Assembly: GCA_009782615.1 (NCBI GenBank)
Contig: WRIS01000004.1
Location: forward strand, 62,001 to 126,000
Direction: 5' to 3'
Length of the DNA stretch: 64,000 nucleotides
Origin: Eggerthellaceae bacterium
GTDB lineage: Bacteria > Actinomycetota > Coriobacteriia > Coriobacteriales > Eggerthellaceae
Position numbers and translations under genes: made by a program. Positions 33,841-42,297 of the stretch are shown here, in pieces. Within the stretch, counting starts at the first letter, position 1. Every line of letters begins with the position of its first letter. The notes beneath the pieces were generated by a model. That model searched no databases and was not told the origin of the DNA. It saw nothing but the letters and a program-made list of their open reading frames with translations.

Positions 33841-34965
33841 ATGACTAAAGTCAACATTGCTGCTTTGCTTGATGCTGGCAGCCACTTCGGGCATCAGACC
33901 CGTCGCTGGAACCCCAAAATGAAACCTTATATCTTTGGTAGTCGTGGGGACATCTATATTATCGATTTGAAAAAGACCCTTGTTGGCATGGATCAGGCCT
34001 ACACTTTTGTTTCCGACCTTGCACGCAAAGGCGGCACAATTCTGTTCGTGGGAACCAAAAAGCAAGCCCAAGAAGCGGTTGCCAATGCGGCGAATCGCTG
34101 CGGAATGCCTTACGTGAATGCGCGCTGGTTGGGTGGTATGCTGACGAACTTCGTCACGATTCGTTCACGCGTGACCCACATGGAAGGGCTTGAAGCCATG
34201 GAGACCGATGGTCGCATGGAATTGCTGCCGAAAAAGGAGCAAATCCTGTTGCGCAAAGAGCTTGCCAAGCTCCAAACCAACCTCAATGGTATTCGCAACA
34301 TGAAGAAGGTTCCTGATGCGATTTTTGTTATCGACACCAACCGCGAGATAATTGCTATTCATGAAGCGCGTCGCTTGAGCCTACCTATCTTGGGAATGCT
34401 TGATACCAACTCTGATCCCGATGATGTCGAGATTGGAATTCCTGCAAATGATGACGCAATCCGTTCGGTTGCGCTGTTAGCTGACTTTATTGCTGATGCG
34501 GTTGTCGCAGGAAGCACGGCGTTTATCACTGAAGCTGACATGAGCGGAAAACCAGCTGACCAAGCTGCGAAACCTGTCGAAAAAGCTCCCAAGCCTGCTG
34601 AAAAAGCGGCAAAGCCTGCCGCCGATGCGGCACAGGCTCCCGTAGCTGAGGCTCCTGCAGCAGAAGTTGCTCCTGTTAAAGAGGTTGCAGAAGCGGTCGA
34701 AGAAGCCGCTCCCGCTGAGGAAGCCGCCGCAGTTGCAGTCGAGGAAGCCGCCGCAGTTGCAGTCGAGGAAGCCGCCGCAGTTGCAGTCGAGGAAGCCCCC
34801 GTTGAACAAGCAGCGAAAAAAGCTCCTAAAGCTCCTGCTGCAGACGCTGACAAAGCAAAAGCCCCCAAGGCAAAAGCAGCCCCTAAAGCTGCTGCCGACA
34901 AACCAAAGGCTGACAAAGCAAAAGACGTAAAGGCAAAAGACACCGAAGCAAAAGACGCCGAATAG
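33841..34965 (+). CDS. rpsB: Ribosomal protein S2 with long Ala/Glu/Lys tail
   Basis: 374 residues. Residues 1 to about 235 are normal S2 (LLDAGSHFGHQTRRWNPKM, GTKKQAQEAV, RWLGGMLTNF, NREIIAIHEARRL, IPANDDAIRS). The remaining roughly 140 residues are a low-complexity tail: Ala/Pro/Lys, then Ala/Glu/Val, then Lys/Ala/Asp. The acidic middle contains three identical 24-nt DNA repeats. Start ATG at 33841 follows GGAGAAAAC; a longer frame to 33754 has no support. S2 binds the 30S head-body junction; the tail would extend into solvent. tsf follows after 90 nt. Confidence 0.95.
   Translation: MTKVNIAALLDAGSHFGHQTRRWNPKMKPYIFGSRGDIYIIDLKKTLVGMDQAYTFVSDLARKGGTILFVGTKKQAQEAVANAANRCGMPYVNARWLGGMLTNFVTIRSRVTHMEGLEAMETDGRMELLPKKEQILLRKELAKLQTNLNGIRNMKKVPDAIFVIDTNREIIAIHEARRLSLPILGMLDTNSDPDDVEIGIPANDDAIRSVALLADFIADAVVAGSTAFITEADMSGKPADQAAKPVEKAPKPAEKAAKPAADAAQAPVAEAPAAEVAPVKEVAEAVEEAAPAEEAAAVAVEEAAAVAVEEAAAVAVEEAPVEQAAKKAPKAPAADADKAKAPKAKAAPKAAADKPKADKAKDVKAKDTEAKDAE
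34717..34788. repeat. Three perfect 24-nt tandem repeats inside rpsB
   Basis: Units at 34717-34740, 34741-34764 and 34765-34788 are identical and encode EEAAAVAV three times; a fourth partial unit begins at 34789. The frame is kept, so copy number can change without breaking S2. The absence of silent differences points to recent expansion. Confidence 0.85.
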
Positions 34966-35055
34966 GCTGAACGAGAATCGGGTAAAGATACCCGCGAGAT
35001 ACACGATAGTTCCGCACGGTTGAGGTACCTGCGGAAAATAGAGAAAGGAATCTCC

Positions 35056-35925
35056 ATGGCAGAAGTAACTGCTTCTTTGGTAAAAGAATTACGCGAAATG
35101 ACTGGTGCTGGCATGATGGAATGCAAAAAGGCACTCGTTGAAACTGAAGGCGACATCGACAAGGCTGTTGACGTGCTGCGTACCGCAGGCTTGGCAGCGG
35201 TTGCAAAAAAGGCGGGTCGCGCAACGAACGAGGGTACGGTTGCTGCCGTTGTTGCAGATTGCGGTATGTCGGGCGCGCTCGTCGAACTGAACTGTGAAAC
35301 TGACTTTGTGGGCATGAACGAAAAGTTCAAGGCATGTGCCGACAAAATCGCTCAAGCGGCGCTCGCCAACAAACCTGTTGACACGGATGCGCTTATGGCT
35401 TCTGAAATTGAAGGTGCAAGCGTTGACGCGATTGTGACTGAAGCCATCCACACTCTGGGTGAAAACATCCAGGTGGCGCGTTTTGCCTATGCCCGCCAAG
35501 AGGGTGGTGCGATTGCCAACTATATCCACGGTGGCGGAAAAATCGGCGTTCTCGTCGAATTCCAACTGGGCGATGGTGCTCTGGCGAAAAATGAAGATTT
35601 CAAGCGCTATGGTCGCGATATCGCCATGCAAGTTGCTGCTGCTCAGCCTGTTGCTGTGAACCGTGAAGCGGTGGACGCTGAAGTGGTAGCACATGAAATG
35701 TCAATTTATAAGGCGCAAGCTGCCGAATCGGGCAAGCCTGAAAACATCCAAGAGAAAATGGCGCTTGGCCGTATGGAAAAATACTACAAGGAAAACTGCC
35801 TGACCGAGCAAGAATTCGTGAAAAACCCTGACCAAACAGTTGCTCAGTACAGTGCCGCTGTTGCAAAAGAACTCGGCTCTACCATTGAGATTGTTGCCTT
35901 CACTCGTTTTGTGTTGGGCGAATAG
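35056..35925 (+). CDS. tsf: Translation elongation factor Ts
   Basis: 289 residues. The N-terminal UBA-like domain has VKELREMTGAGMMECKKALVE, the signature of EF-Ts; the core has ALVELNCETDFVGMNE and NYIHGGGKIGVLVEF. It releases GDP from EF-Tu by disturbing the magnesium site. Start ATG at 35056 has AAAGGA 6 nt upstream; an upstream in-frame Met at 35020 has no support. It forms an operon with rpsB and ends before a strong terminator. Confidence 0.95.
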   Translation: MAEVTASLVKELREMTGAGMMECKKALVETEGDIDKAVDVLRTAGLAAVAKKAGRATNEGTVAAVVADCGMSGALVELNCETDFVGMNEKFKACADKIAQAALANKPVDTDALMASEIEGASVDAIVTEAIHTLGENIQVARFAYARQEGGAIANYIHGGGKIGVLVEFQLGDGALAKNEDFKRYGRDIAMQVAAAQPVAVNREAVDAEVVAHEMSIYKAQAAESGKPENIQEKMALGRMEKYYKENCLTEQEFVKNPDQTVAQYSAAVAKELGSTIEIVAFTRFVLGE

Positions 35926-35943
35926 TCGTTGAGAAATTAAAGG

Positions 35944-35980
35944 AACGGCGCCTCGTTATTTCGTAGCGGGCGCCGTTTTT
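35944..35980 (+). terminator. Intrinsic terminator of rpsB-tsf
   Basis: AACGGCGCC (35944-35952) pairs with GGCGCCGTT (35969-35977) around a 16-nt loop, and the run of five T residues at 35976-35980 completes it. It lies 19 nt after the tsf stop. Confidence 0.85.
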
Positions 35981-36045
35981 GGCTCTACCGTAGTTTTGGC
36001 TCTACCGTAGTTTTAGTTCTGCCATAGCTTTGGTTCTGCTTTCGT
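35978..36045. repeat. Four degenerate 17-nt tandem repeats
   Basis: TTTGGCTCTACCGTAGT occurs at 35978-35994 and exactly again at 35995-36011. Two decayed copies follow (36012-36028, 36029-36045). It begins inside the T-run of the tsf terminator. No role is apparent; probably slippage-generated. Confidence 0.75.
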
Positions 36046-36180
36046 TGTGGACTTCACTTCGATTGCAAATGCTTCATATAAAGTATAGAAAAGATGGGGT
36101 GGCTTTCAGAGGAAAGCTTTGTTTCTTATGAAAGGATGTTCGTATAAGGGTGGAGGACCCTCTTTAGAGAGGAGATGTAC

Positions 36181-37512
36181 ATGTCTGAGGAAATCATTGA
36201 CGTGCAGGAAAGCGAAACTACTGAAAATTTAAGACCCGAAAGACGTTCTGAAAAAATCATCGTTGTACAGGGGAACAAAACGCTCAAAGGCAGCGTTACG
36301 GTTTCGGGGGCGAAAAATTCTGCCCTCAAACTGATGGCGGCATCAATTCTTGGACAAGGGAAAACCCTGCTGCACAACGTCCCTCACATTTCAGACATTG
36401 ACGTTATGGGCGATGTCATCCAATATCTCGGTGCCACGGTTGAGCGCGATGGGCATGACATGAGCATTGATACCACAGCGCTCAATTCCCTTGAAACCCC
36501 GTATGAGCTGGTCTCGAAGATGCGCGCTTCGATTGCGGTGCTCGGCCCTCTAATCGGGCGCTTCGGGCACGCGCGGGTTGCCATGCCAGGCGGTTGTCAA
36601 CTAGGTGCTCGAAAAATCGACATGCATCTGGTTGGGCTGGAAAGGCTTGGAGTCACTTTCACCATCGACCACGGATTCCTTGAAGCGAGTGCGCCTAAGG
36701 GGCTTGTTGGAAAGCCCGTCTTGTTAGAGTTTCCCAGCGTTGGCGCTACGGAAAACCTTCTTATGGCAGCGGTGGTTGCCGAAGGTACGACCATCGTCGA
36801 AAATGCTGCGCGAGAACCTGAAATCGTTGATTTGGCGAATATGCTCAACAGCATGGGTGCACGCATTAGCGGCGCGGGCAACGCTGACATCGAAATTGAA
36901 GGCGTGACCCTTGATGCGCTTCACCCGTGCGAACACACTACGGTGGGGGATCGCATTGAAGCAGGAACCTTCCTTGCGGGCGCGGCACTTTTGACTGGCC
37001 CTGTCACGGTCAAAGGCATAGACCCCGCTTTCTTGCGCATGGCAATCATGAAACTCGAAGCCATGGGTGCCACGGTTGTCATTGACGAAGCGGGCATCAC
37101 CGTCAGTAGAGAAAAACCGCTCACCGCAACCGACATACAAACCCTTCCGCACCCTGGTTTTCCGACCGACCTTCAGGCGCAGTTCATGTTGTTGGCTGCT
37201 TTGGCTGAGGGCAATACCATCATTACCGAAAACATTTTCGAAAATCGTTTCATGTTCGCCTCAGAATTGGCACGCATGGGCGCTGATATCACCATTGAAG
37301 GGCATCACGCCTTGGTTCGCGGGGTGAAAAGCCTGCAAGGTGCCCCCGTTTCTTGCACCGATTTGCGCGCGGGTGCCGCCTTGGTACTTGCGGGCATTGC
37401 GGCAGAGGGGCAAACGCAGATTCATGAGGTTGAACATATTAGTCGCGGATACGAGGACTACGTGGGAAAACTCTGTTCACTGGGGGCAGATGTCCACTAC
37501 GCGTTAGTTTAG
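36181..37512 (+). CDS. murA: UDP-N-acetylglucosamine 1-carboxyvinyltransferase
   Basis: 443 residues. The EPSP-synthase-like fold shows [13 protein letters not shown], the catalytic-loop Cys in [28 protein letters not shown] and [12 protein letters not shown]. It performs the first committed step of peptidoglycan synthesis, adding enolpyruvate to UDP-GlcNAc. Because the loop residue is Cys and not Asp, the enzyme should be fosfomycin-sensitive. A 25-residue acidic leader precedes the core. Two ATGs lie at 36175 and 36181; the GGAG at 36171-36174 is well placed only for the second. Confidence 0.94.
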   Translation: MSEEIIDVQESETTENLRPERRSEKIIVVQGNKTLKGSVTVSGAKNSALKLMAASILGQGKTLLHNVPHISDIDVMGDVIQYLGATVERDGHDMSIDTTALNSLETPYELVSKMRASIAVLGPLIGRFGHARVAMPGGCQLGARKIDMHLVGLERLGVTFTIDHGFLEASAPKGLVGKPVLLEFPSVGATENLLMAAVVAEGTTIVENAAREPEIVDLANMLNSMGARISGAGNADIEIEGVTLDALHPCEHTTVGDRIEAGTFLAGAALLTGPVTVKGIDPAFLRMAIMKLEAMGATVVIDEAGITVSREKPLTATDIQTLPHPGFPTDLQAQFMLLAALAEGNTIITENIFENRFMFASELARMGADITIEGHHALVRGVKSLQGAPVSCTDLRAGAALVLAGIAAEGQTQIHEVEHISRGYEDYVGKLCSLGADVHYALV

Positions 37513-37542
37513 TAAGTTTAGATAAGGACAAACGGTCAGTAT

Positions 37543-39093
37543 ATGGTTCGTCGCACAAAAGGTTTTTCACACGCACGTTCGAGACGCAAACTTCCTCATG
37601 TCAATTCGGTGACGGTCGGCACGCATGTCCCTCGTCTGCGTGAAGAGGACAGTCCGCTGATGGGTGTGGGTGGCGAAGTCCCTGATGATACTGCACGGTT
37701 GCCTGGCGTTTCGGCGATGCCGCAGGACACCTTTTCAAACGTACGCAAAGCCGAACGAGCACGCAAGGGCATTCTTGACCACATAACACCCGACACGGAA
37801 ACGGGCGAAACCACGTCCGAAGCGGAAAAACGAGTCAACAAACCCACGTATGCAGAAACGCGGCAGCGTCATGCGCGGGCGCGTGCCGTTACCATCACGG
37901 TGTCCATTTTGACGGCAGTCATCGTTATTGCCGCAGGCATCGGCGCCTTTGCCTATGCTGGGTCAATCAATGACAAAATGGCGCTGGATGACTCCAACGC
38001 GCACGAAGCCTTGGAGTCGGTGGAAAAAGGGGAGCCGTACTACATTTTATTTGCTGCGGAATTCTTCGAACCAGGGCAAGAATATGTCGGTCCGAGCCTG
38101 CTGATGCTTGCGCGGATAGACGAAGCCGAAAAGCGCGTTTCCCTGCTGGCAATTCCGCCGAGTCTTCAGGTTCTCTTAAGCGACGGGGAATATCGCCGCC
38201 TTTCAGAAGCGCAGCTTTTGGGGGGCGATGCCGAACTTATCGATTTGGTTTCAGAATTCATCGGCGCTCCCATTTCGCATTTCGTAAAAACCGACCGCGA
38301 AAGTTTCGTAGAGTTGATTGATGCCCTCGGAGGCCTGGAAATCGATGTCGCCCAAGAAGTTGATGACCCGCAAGCTGGTGCAATCTATATTCCTGCAGGT
38401 CAACAAGTTTTGAGCGGGGAAGAGGCTTTGATTCTTGCCCGTGCGACAAACTTTATCAATGGGGATGAAGTGCGCTTCCAAAATCAAGGACAAATCACCA
38501 TAGCCCTCGGGCAAAAACTTCTGGAAAAGAATAGTTTTGGGCTTGCCCTTACCTTTAATAAGGTGGCAAAAAATATAGCAACCGATTTTTCGCTTACCGA
38601 ACTGATGCGCATCGCCGATGCCTTGCGCGGCATAGAAGCCGAAAGCATCCAAAATGTTCAGGTTCCTGGCTATTTTGAAACGAGCACCTTTAGCGGAATC
38701 AGATACTTTATCGTTGCCAAAACCGCATGGGGTAAGCTGCAAGAAAGTTTTGAGACGGGGGAAGAAGCCGCCGTGGTTGATGTGGGACCTGTGGTGGTTG
38801 ACCCCACCACCTTTACGATTACGGTCAGAAACGGCTCAGGTGTTACGGGTAGTGCAAGTCAGGTGGCAAATTTGTTAGGTGAGCGGGGATTTCAGGTAGA
38901 AGAAATCGGAAATGCCGACTTATATGTGTATGAAGAAACCCTTATCGTTTACCACAGCAGTGAATACGCGCATGCTGCCGAATCCGTCGTGCGCAACTTA
39001 GGAATCGGGCGCGCGATAGTGTCGTATGGCTTTTATGCTTTTGATACCGACGTGTTGGTGGTTATCGGCAAAGACTGGAAACCGCTTAACTAA
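37543..39093 (+). CDS. LytR-CpsA-Psr family protein with LytR_C domain
   Basis: 516 residues. About 110 cytoplasmic residues, one membrane helix (near 113-136), an LCP domain (about 165-345: LLMLARIDEAEKRVSLLAIPPSL, VKTDRESFVELIDALGGLEIDV, LSGEEALILARAT) and a LytR_C domain (about 427-515: ITVRNGSGVTGSASQVANLL). LCP enzymes move lipid-linked polymers onto peptidoglycan outside the membrane, so this is a candidate for attaching the glycan made by the first 19 kb. The usual DxR of the first motif is not obvious. It follows murA by 30 nt. Confidence 0.88.
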   Translation: MVRRTKGFSHARSRRKLPHVNSVTVGTHVPRLREEDSPLMGVGGEVPDDTARLPGVSAMPQDTFSNVRKAERARKGILDHITPDTETGETTSEAEKRVNKPTYAETRQRHARARAVTITVSILTAVIVIAAGIGAFAYAGSINDKMALDDSNAHEALESVEKGEPYYILFAAEFFEPGQEYVGPSLLMLARIDEAEKRVSLLAIPPSLQVLLSDGEYRRLSEAQLLGGDAELIDLVSEFIGAPISHFVKTDRESFVELIDALGGLEIDVAQEVDDPQAGAIYIPAGQQVLSGEEALILARATNFINGDEVRFQNQGQITIALGQKLLEKNSFGLALTFNKVAKNIATDFSLTELMRIADALRGIEAESIQNVQVPGYFETSTFSGIRYFIVAKTAWGKLQESFETGEEAAVVDVGPVVVDPTTFTITVRNGSGVTGSASQVANLLGERGFQVEEIGNADLYVYEETLIVYHSSEYAHAAESVVRNLGIGRAIVSYGFYAFDTDVLVVIGKDWKPLN

Positions 39094-39248
39094 GCGGCGT
39101 GAAGGACGGGAAGCCGCTCAACTAAGGTGCTCAAACGAAGGGAAGCTGCCCTCGACCCAAACCGCTTAATTGATGGTTTGCTAACAAACACGACACTTCC
39201 CTGCGATTGCGCATTGCTGTGTTACAATCACGGAAAACCAAATAGATG

Positions 39249-39273
39249 AGATTCGCGTCGCTGATGCGAATCT
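39249..39273 (+). promoter_or_regulatory. Stem-loop in the leader of the Nfu gene
   Basis: AGATTCGC (39249-39256) and GCGAATCT (39266-39273) form a perfect 8-bp stem with a 9-nt loop. It ends 7 nt before the ribosome binding site AGGAG of the Nfu-like gene and could influence translation or bind a regulator. Confidence 0.45.
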
Positions 39274-39291
39274 AAGAATCAGGAGATGAAC

Positions 39292-39525
39292 ATGATTAAC
39301 AAAGAAGATGTTGCGGCAGTACTTGAACTGATTCGTCCCAGTCTGCAAGCAGATGGCGGCGATGTGGCTTTGGTTGATGTTGATGATGAAGGTGTGGTTA
39401 CCGTTGAATTGCAAGGCGCTTGTAAAGGTTGCCCTATGTCGCAGATGACCTTGGCTAATGGGGTAGAAAAAATCTTGAAGGACAGAGTTCCTGGCGTAAC
39501 CAAGGTTGTTCGCGCCCAAGACTAA
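39292..39525 (+). CDS. Nfu-type Fe-S scaffold domain protein
   Basis: 77 residues comprising only the NifU C-terminal domain: IRPSLQADGGDVALVDVD and the CxxC in LQGACKGCPMSQMTLANGVE. Two chains bind one [4Fe-4S] cluster between them and pass it to client proteins. That suits a genome with a hydrogenase, fumarase and radical SAM enzymes. The ATG at 39292 is preferred because AGGAG at 39281-39285 is 6 nt away from it and adjacent to the alternative ATG at 39286. Confidence 0.9.
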   Translation: MINKEDVAAVLELIRPSLQADGGDVALVDVDDEGVVTVELQGACKGCPMSQMTLANGVEKILKDRVPGVTKVVRAQD

Positions 39526-39567
39526 TTGCAGCAAAACTAATTGCAGCAAAATTAATTGCAGCAAAAC
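39523..39567. repeat. Three 15-nt tandem repeats at the Nfu stop
   Basis: TAATTGCAGCAAAAC repeats at 39523-39537, 39538-39552 (last base T) and 39553-39567. The first unit begins with the stop codon of the Nfu gene, so each copy supplies a further in-frame TAA. Confidence 0.8.
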
Positions 39568-39588
39568 TAATCAAGGATCGGTAGGGCT

Positions 39589-39879
39589 ATGGCACTATGC
39601 TGGGAAACACGGGGGTGCGATGAAGAACTGCAATCGCGCTGCCCGCACAATACTCCTGGTGAGCCGTGCCCTGCCGATTGTTTTTATGCGGCGTGTTCTC
39701 GCGAAACGCATCAAATCGAACACGACTTCGACATCTTGCTCAATCCCGAACGCGATTACGAAGCGGCAGTCAAACAGGTGTGTCGATTCTGCAGCTTCTT
39801 TTTGGTGAACGGCCCGCTTTTAGCAGACAGAAAGGCAGATGCTGAGCGCATAGGGAATCCCAACCGCTTTCTGTTATAA
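39589..39879 (+). CDS. Small Cys-rich protein, possible metal-binding
   Basis: 96 residues with eight Cys: positions 4, 10, 18, 27, 31, 36, 65 and 68. The segment CPHNTPGEPCPADCFYAAC and the later CRFCSFF look like metal ligands, perhaps two zinc or Fe-S sites. I do not recognise the family. It lies between the Nfu gene and another small Cys-containing gene, all on the same strand, so a role near Fe-S or zinc biology is possible. The ribosome binding site (TAGGG) is weak and close to the ATG. Confidence 0.6.
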   Translation: MALCWETRGCDEELQSRCPHNTPGEPCPADCFYAACSRETHQIEHDFDILLNPERDYEAAVKQVCRFCSFFLVNGPLLADRKADAERIGNPNRFLL

Positions 39880-39930
39880 TGAAAACACCGAGCGAGTATG
39901 TCTGAGAATGCGTTGTGAAGGAGGTAAAAG

Positions 39931-40155
39931 ATGGTTGCAAGCCTGCTTACCTGTCCTTCATGTGGCAAAACTGACTTAGATATTCGCCAATACGATTCCA
40001 TGATGGTGATCAAAGCCGACACCGCTCTTTTTACCCTTCAGTGTCCGAAGTGCTTGAAGCGTGTTTCTTCGATGCAGCCTATTCCCCCTGAATTAATCGA
40101 TGAGGTTCTTTGTGCTGCCCTCAAACTTGATGCCGGCATGGGGTGCGACATTTGA
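39931..40155 (+). CDS. Small zinc-ribbon protein
   Basis: 74 residues. CPSCGKTDLDI and CPKCLKRVSSM form a two-CxxC ribbon with about 27 residues between the pairs, followed by a short helix (PPELIDEVLCAALKL). Likely binds zinc. Function unknown. A very strong ribosome binding site AAGGAGG stands 6 nt before the ATG, suggesting it is well translated. A strong terminator follows 40 nt after its stop. Confidence 0.7.
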   Translation: MVASLLTCPSCGKTDLDIRQYDSMMVIKADTALFTLQCPKCLKRVSSMQPIPPELIDEVLCAALKLDAGMGCDI

Positions 40156-40195
40156 TAAAATCTAAGAAGGAAACTGCGTTAAGAAGCAATAGTGC

Positions 40196-40218
40196 TGCCG
40201 AGTTTCTCGGCATTTTTT
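40196..40218 (+). terminator. Intrinsic terminator before lgt
   Basis: TGCCGAG TTT CTCGGCA (40196-40212) followed by six T residues (40213-40218). A compact, GC-rich hairpin with a tight loop. It ends the run nfu-Cys-rich-zinc ribbon and implies a separate or read-through start for lgt 23 nt further on. Confidence 0.88.
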
Positions 40219-40240
40219 ATGGAGCCAATCGGAGCGATGA

Positions 40241-41068
40241 ATGCTAAACGAAATCTATAACCATCTTGACCCGATCATTTTTTCAATCGGACCTCTTGAT
40301 ATCCGCTGGTACGGGCTGGCGTATAGCGTAGGCTTCCTCTGCTTTGCGTTTTTGACCTATCGGCTCGCAAAACGCTGGCAGATTAAAATCAACGTTGACG
40401 CAATCCTCATTTTGGTGATTTGCGTAATAGCAGGAATCGTCATAGGCGCGCGCGTTGGCTATATTTTCTTCTACGGAAAGGGATACTACCTTGAGCATCC
40501 CGAAATGATACTGGCATTTTCGGGCATGTCTTTCCACGGCGGTTTGATAGGGGTGCTCATAGGCGGTCTTGTTGCGGCAAAAATCACACGCATACCCTTT
40601 TCGACGATTGCCGATTTTGGGGCAATAGGTGCTCCTCTCGGTCTGTTTTTTGGACGCTGTGCGAATTTCATAAATGGGGAATTGTGGGGGGCTCCAACCG
40701 ATGCGTCCTGGGGCGTGGTGTTCGGGGGAATGGCAGGCTCTATGCCGCGGCATCCCACTCAACTTTACGAAGCGTTTCTCGAAGGACTTGTCCTTTTTTG
40801 CATTTTGTTTATTCTTGCGAGAAAAAAGCCGCCGCTGCCACGGGGCACGTTTATTGGCTTTTTCTTGATACTGTATGGGATATTCCGTTTCGCCATCGAA
40901 TTTGTCCGTGAACCCGATGTTCAACTGGGGTATCTTTGGGGCGGATGGTTCACCATGGGGATGCTGCTTTCGCTGCCTATGGTGGTGGTGGGCGTGGGGG
41001 TTGTGATATATGCTCTTCGCAAGAAATTGCCCCAGCAAGGTCTTCCTGAGGTCGCGCCAACGGAGTAA
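40241..41068 (+). CDS. lgt: Prolipoprotein diacylglyceryl transferase
   Basis: 275 residues with seven predicted membrane helices. Key family motifs are RWYGLAYSVGF, the His in MSFHGGLIGVLIG and the signature GRCANFINGELWGAPTD. HPTQLYEAFLEG and the late Arg of FAIEFVREPD complete the site. It moves diacylglycerol from phosphatidylglycerol to the lipobox Cys of pre-lipoproteins at the outer membrane leaflet. GGAG stands 6 nt before the ATG. Confidence 0.93.
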   Translation: MLNEIYNHLDPIIFSIGPLDIRWYGLAYSVGFLCFAFLTYRLAKRWQIKINVDAILILVICVIAGIVIGARVGYIFFYGKGYYLEHPEMILAFSGMSFHGGLIGVLIGGLVAAKITRIPFSTIADFGAIGAPLGLFFGRCANFINGELWGAPTDASWGVVFGGMAGSMPRHPTQLYEAFLEGLVLFCILFILARKKPPLPRGTFIGFFLILYGIFRFAIEFVREPDVQLGYLWGGWFTMGMLLSLPMVVVGVGVVIYALRKKLPQQGLPEVAPTE

Positions 41069-41110
41069 CATGTTCAAGGAACAAAAAAACTACTACGGAA
41101 AGGAAACACT

Positions 41111-41491
41111 ATGGATGTGAAGTTTTATCGTTGTCCGAATTGCGGAAATGTTGCTATTAAGCCTTTTGATAAGGGTCCTGCAATGATATGTTGCGGCGAG
41201 CGCATGGCTGATATGTCGGCGAATTCAACTGATGCCGCCACCGAAAAGCATGTTCCCGTAGTTGCCGTTGATGGCGCTGCGGTAAAGGTTGAGGTAGGCA
41301 GCGTTGCTCATCCGATGACTCCCGAGCATCGCATTGCTTTTATCTGCCTCGTGACGGAAAAGGGATATCAGGTGGTAGAACTGTCTGCCGATGATGAACC
41401 GAAAGCGGAATTTGCCCTTGCAGCAGGAGACGCTGCGGTAAAGGTGTACGAGTATTGCGACCTGCACGGCTTGTGGGTTACGTTGGCTTAA
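41111..41491 (+). CDS. dfx: Desulfoferrodoxin, superoxide reductase with two iron sites
   Basis: 126 residues. The N-terminal desulforedoxin domain has four Cys (CPNC near 8-11 and CC near 27-28) for a rubredoxin-like iron. The C-terminal domain has the superoxide reductase ligands: His in TEKHVPV, two His in AHPMTPEHRIA, and Cys and His in YEYCDLHGLW. It reduces superoxide to peroxide without making oxygen, which suits an anaerobe. The usual Glu-Lys lid at the iron is kept (EKHVPV). AAAGGA precedes the ATG. Downstream is a 286-nt gap with an intergenic repeat. Confidence 0.93.
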   Translation: MDVKFYRCPNCGNVAIKPFDKGPAMICCGERMADMSANSTDAATEKHVPVVAVDGAAVKVEVGSVAHPMTPEHRIAFICLVTEKGYQVVELSADDEPKAEFALAAGDAAVKVYEYCDLHGLWVTLA

Positions 41492-41645
41492 CAGCCAACG
41501 TAACTGTCGCTGCGAGACACCCGGATACCCAATCTTGCCCCTTATGCACTTTCCCTCACGTACGAAGTACGCTCGGTCGTGCGGCGGGGCAATCTCGGGC
41601 ATCGGGGTGCCTCTCGCTGACTTAATGCGAACCTAAGAACCTTTT

Positions 41646-41704
41646 GTCATTGCGAGGAGTGAGCGCTAGAGAACGACGAAGCAACCTAGTCGATGACCTG
41701 CAAT
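41646..41704. repeat. Intergenic repeat element, copy B
   Basis: Begins GTCATTGCGAGGAGT, then GACGAAGCAACCTAGTCG, matching 33569-33618 over about 50 nt with an 8-nt insertion in the middle. A fragment CATTGCGGGCTTGA follows at 41761-41774. It lies in the gap between dfx and the next, leftward gene. Confidence 0.65.
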
Positions 41705-41777
41705 CTTCATATCGCTCTTCCAGAAATGTTTCACGTGAAACATCTGTACGCTTTTTTCATCATTGCGGGCTTGAGTC

Positions 41778-42167
41778 TTAGCCGAGGAAGCTGCCAAGCT
41801 TTTCGAGGATAACGCTCAGTCCCCCGAGGCTGTTGATAATAAAAGCAGCTACCACTATAACGATAACGACAATAATAATCGTGCGTATCCCTCGTCCAAT
41901 GCGCCGCACCCCATTGAGGAAGCCTCCACTTGCTATCTTGCCTATCATGTCCATGAGTTGTTTATCGGTTTCGGTGGTATTATCAACCATTATTTTCGGT
42001 TGTTTCGCTGCTTCTTCTAAGAATTTTTCAGTCGCCGTTTTTTCTATAAGTTCCTGCACAATCCATTTATTACGACAAAACTGACAAATAACCTCACCAG
42101 TCTTTGAATCGGTTAGATTGTATTGACCCGCCCCGCATCGGGGGCACTTGATATCAGTCTGTGACAT
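41778..42167 (-). CDS. Zinc-ribbon membrane protein
   Basis: 129 residues. CPRCGAGQYNLTD and CQFCRNKW form an N-terminal zinc ribbon; a charged helix follows (LIEKTATEKFLEEAAKQ). One strongly hydrophobic helix (about 95-115, rich in Ile and Val) sits near the C-terminus, after GFLNGVRRIGRGIRT. The ribbon would face the cytoplasm. I do not recognise a named family. It is transcribed leftward into the repeat-containing gap. Confidence 0.65.
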   Translation of the reverse strand: MSQTDIKCPRCGAGQYNLTDSKTGEVICQFCRNKWIVQELIEKTATEKFLEEAAKQPKIMVDNTTETDKQLMDMIGKIASGGFLNGVRRIGRGIRTIIIVVIVIVVAAFIINSLGGLSVILEKLGSFLG

Positions 42168-42297
42168 ATCAACCTCAAGCTTCTTTGTAAAAACGGTATT
42201 GTCGAGTTATCTCGCACAAGTGACTATATCCGATTTTCTTCTTATTGTCAGCTATAACACGAACTTATCAGGAGCAAACAGGGGTAGCATTATGGGG

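Noticed and set aside
34359-35345. Long Ser/Ala-rich reading frame opposite rpsB and tsf
   Set aside because: It is the reverse of the Ala/Glu repeats and crosses two certain genes and their gap.
36063-36089. murA promoter (TTGCAA with TATAGA)
   Set aside because: The spacer is 15 nt and the -10 is weak, so I do not list it as a feature.
39082-39097. CCGCTTA-AC-TAAGCGG palindrome at the LCP stop as a terminator
   Set aside because: The 2-nt centre cannot form a stable loop and no T-run follows.
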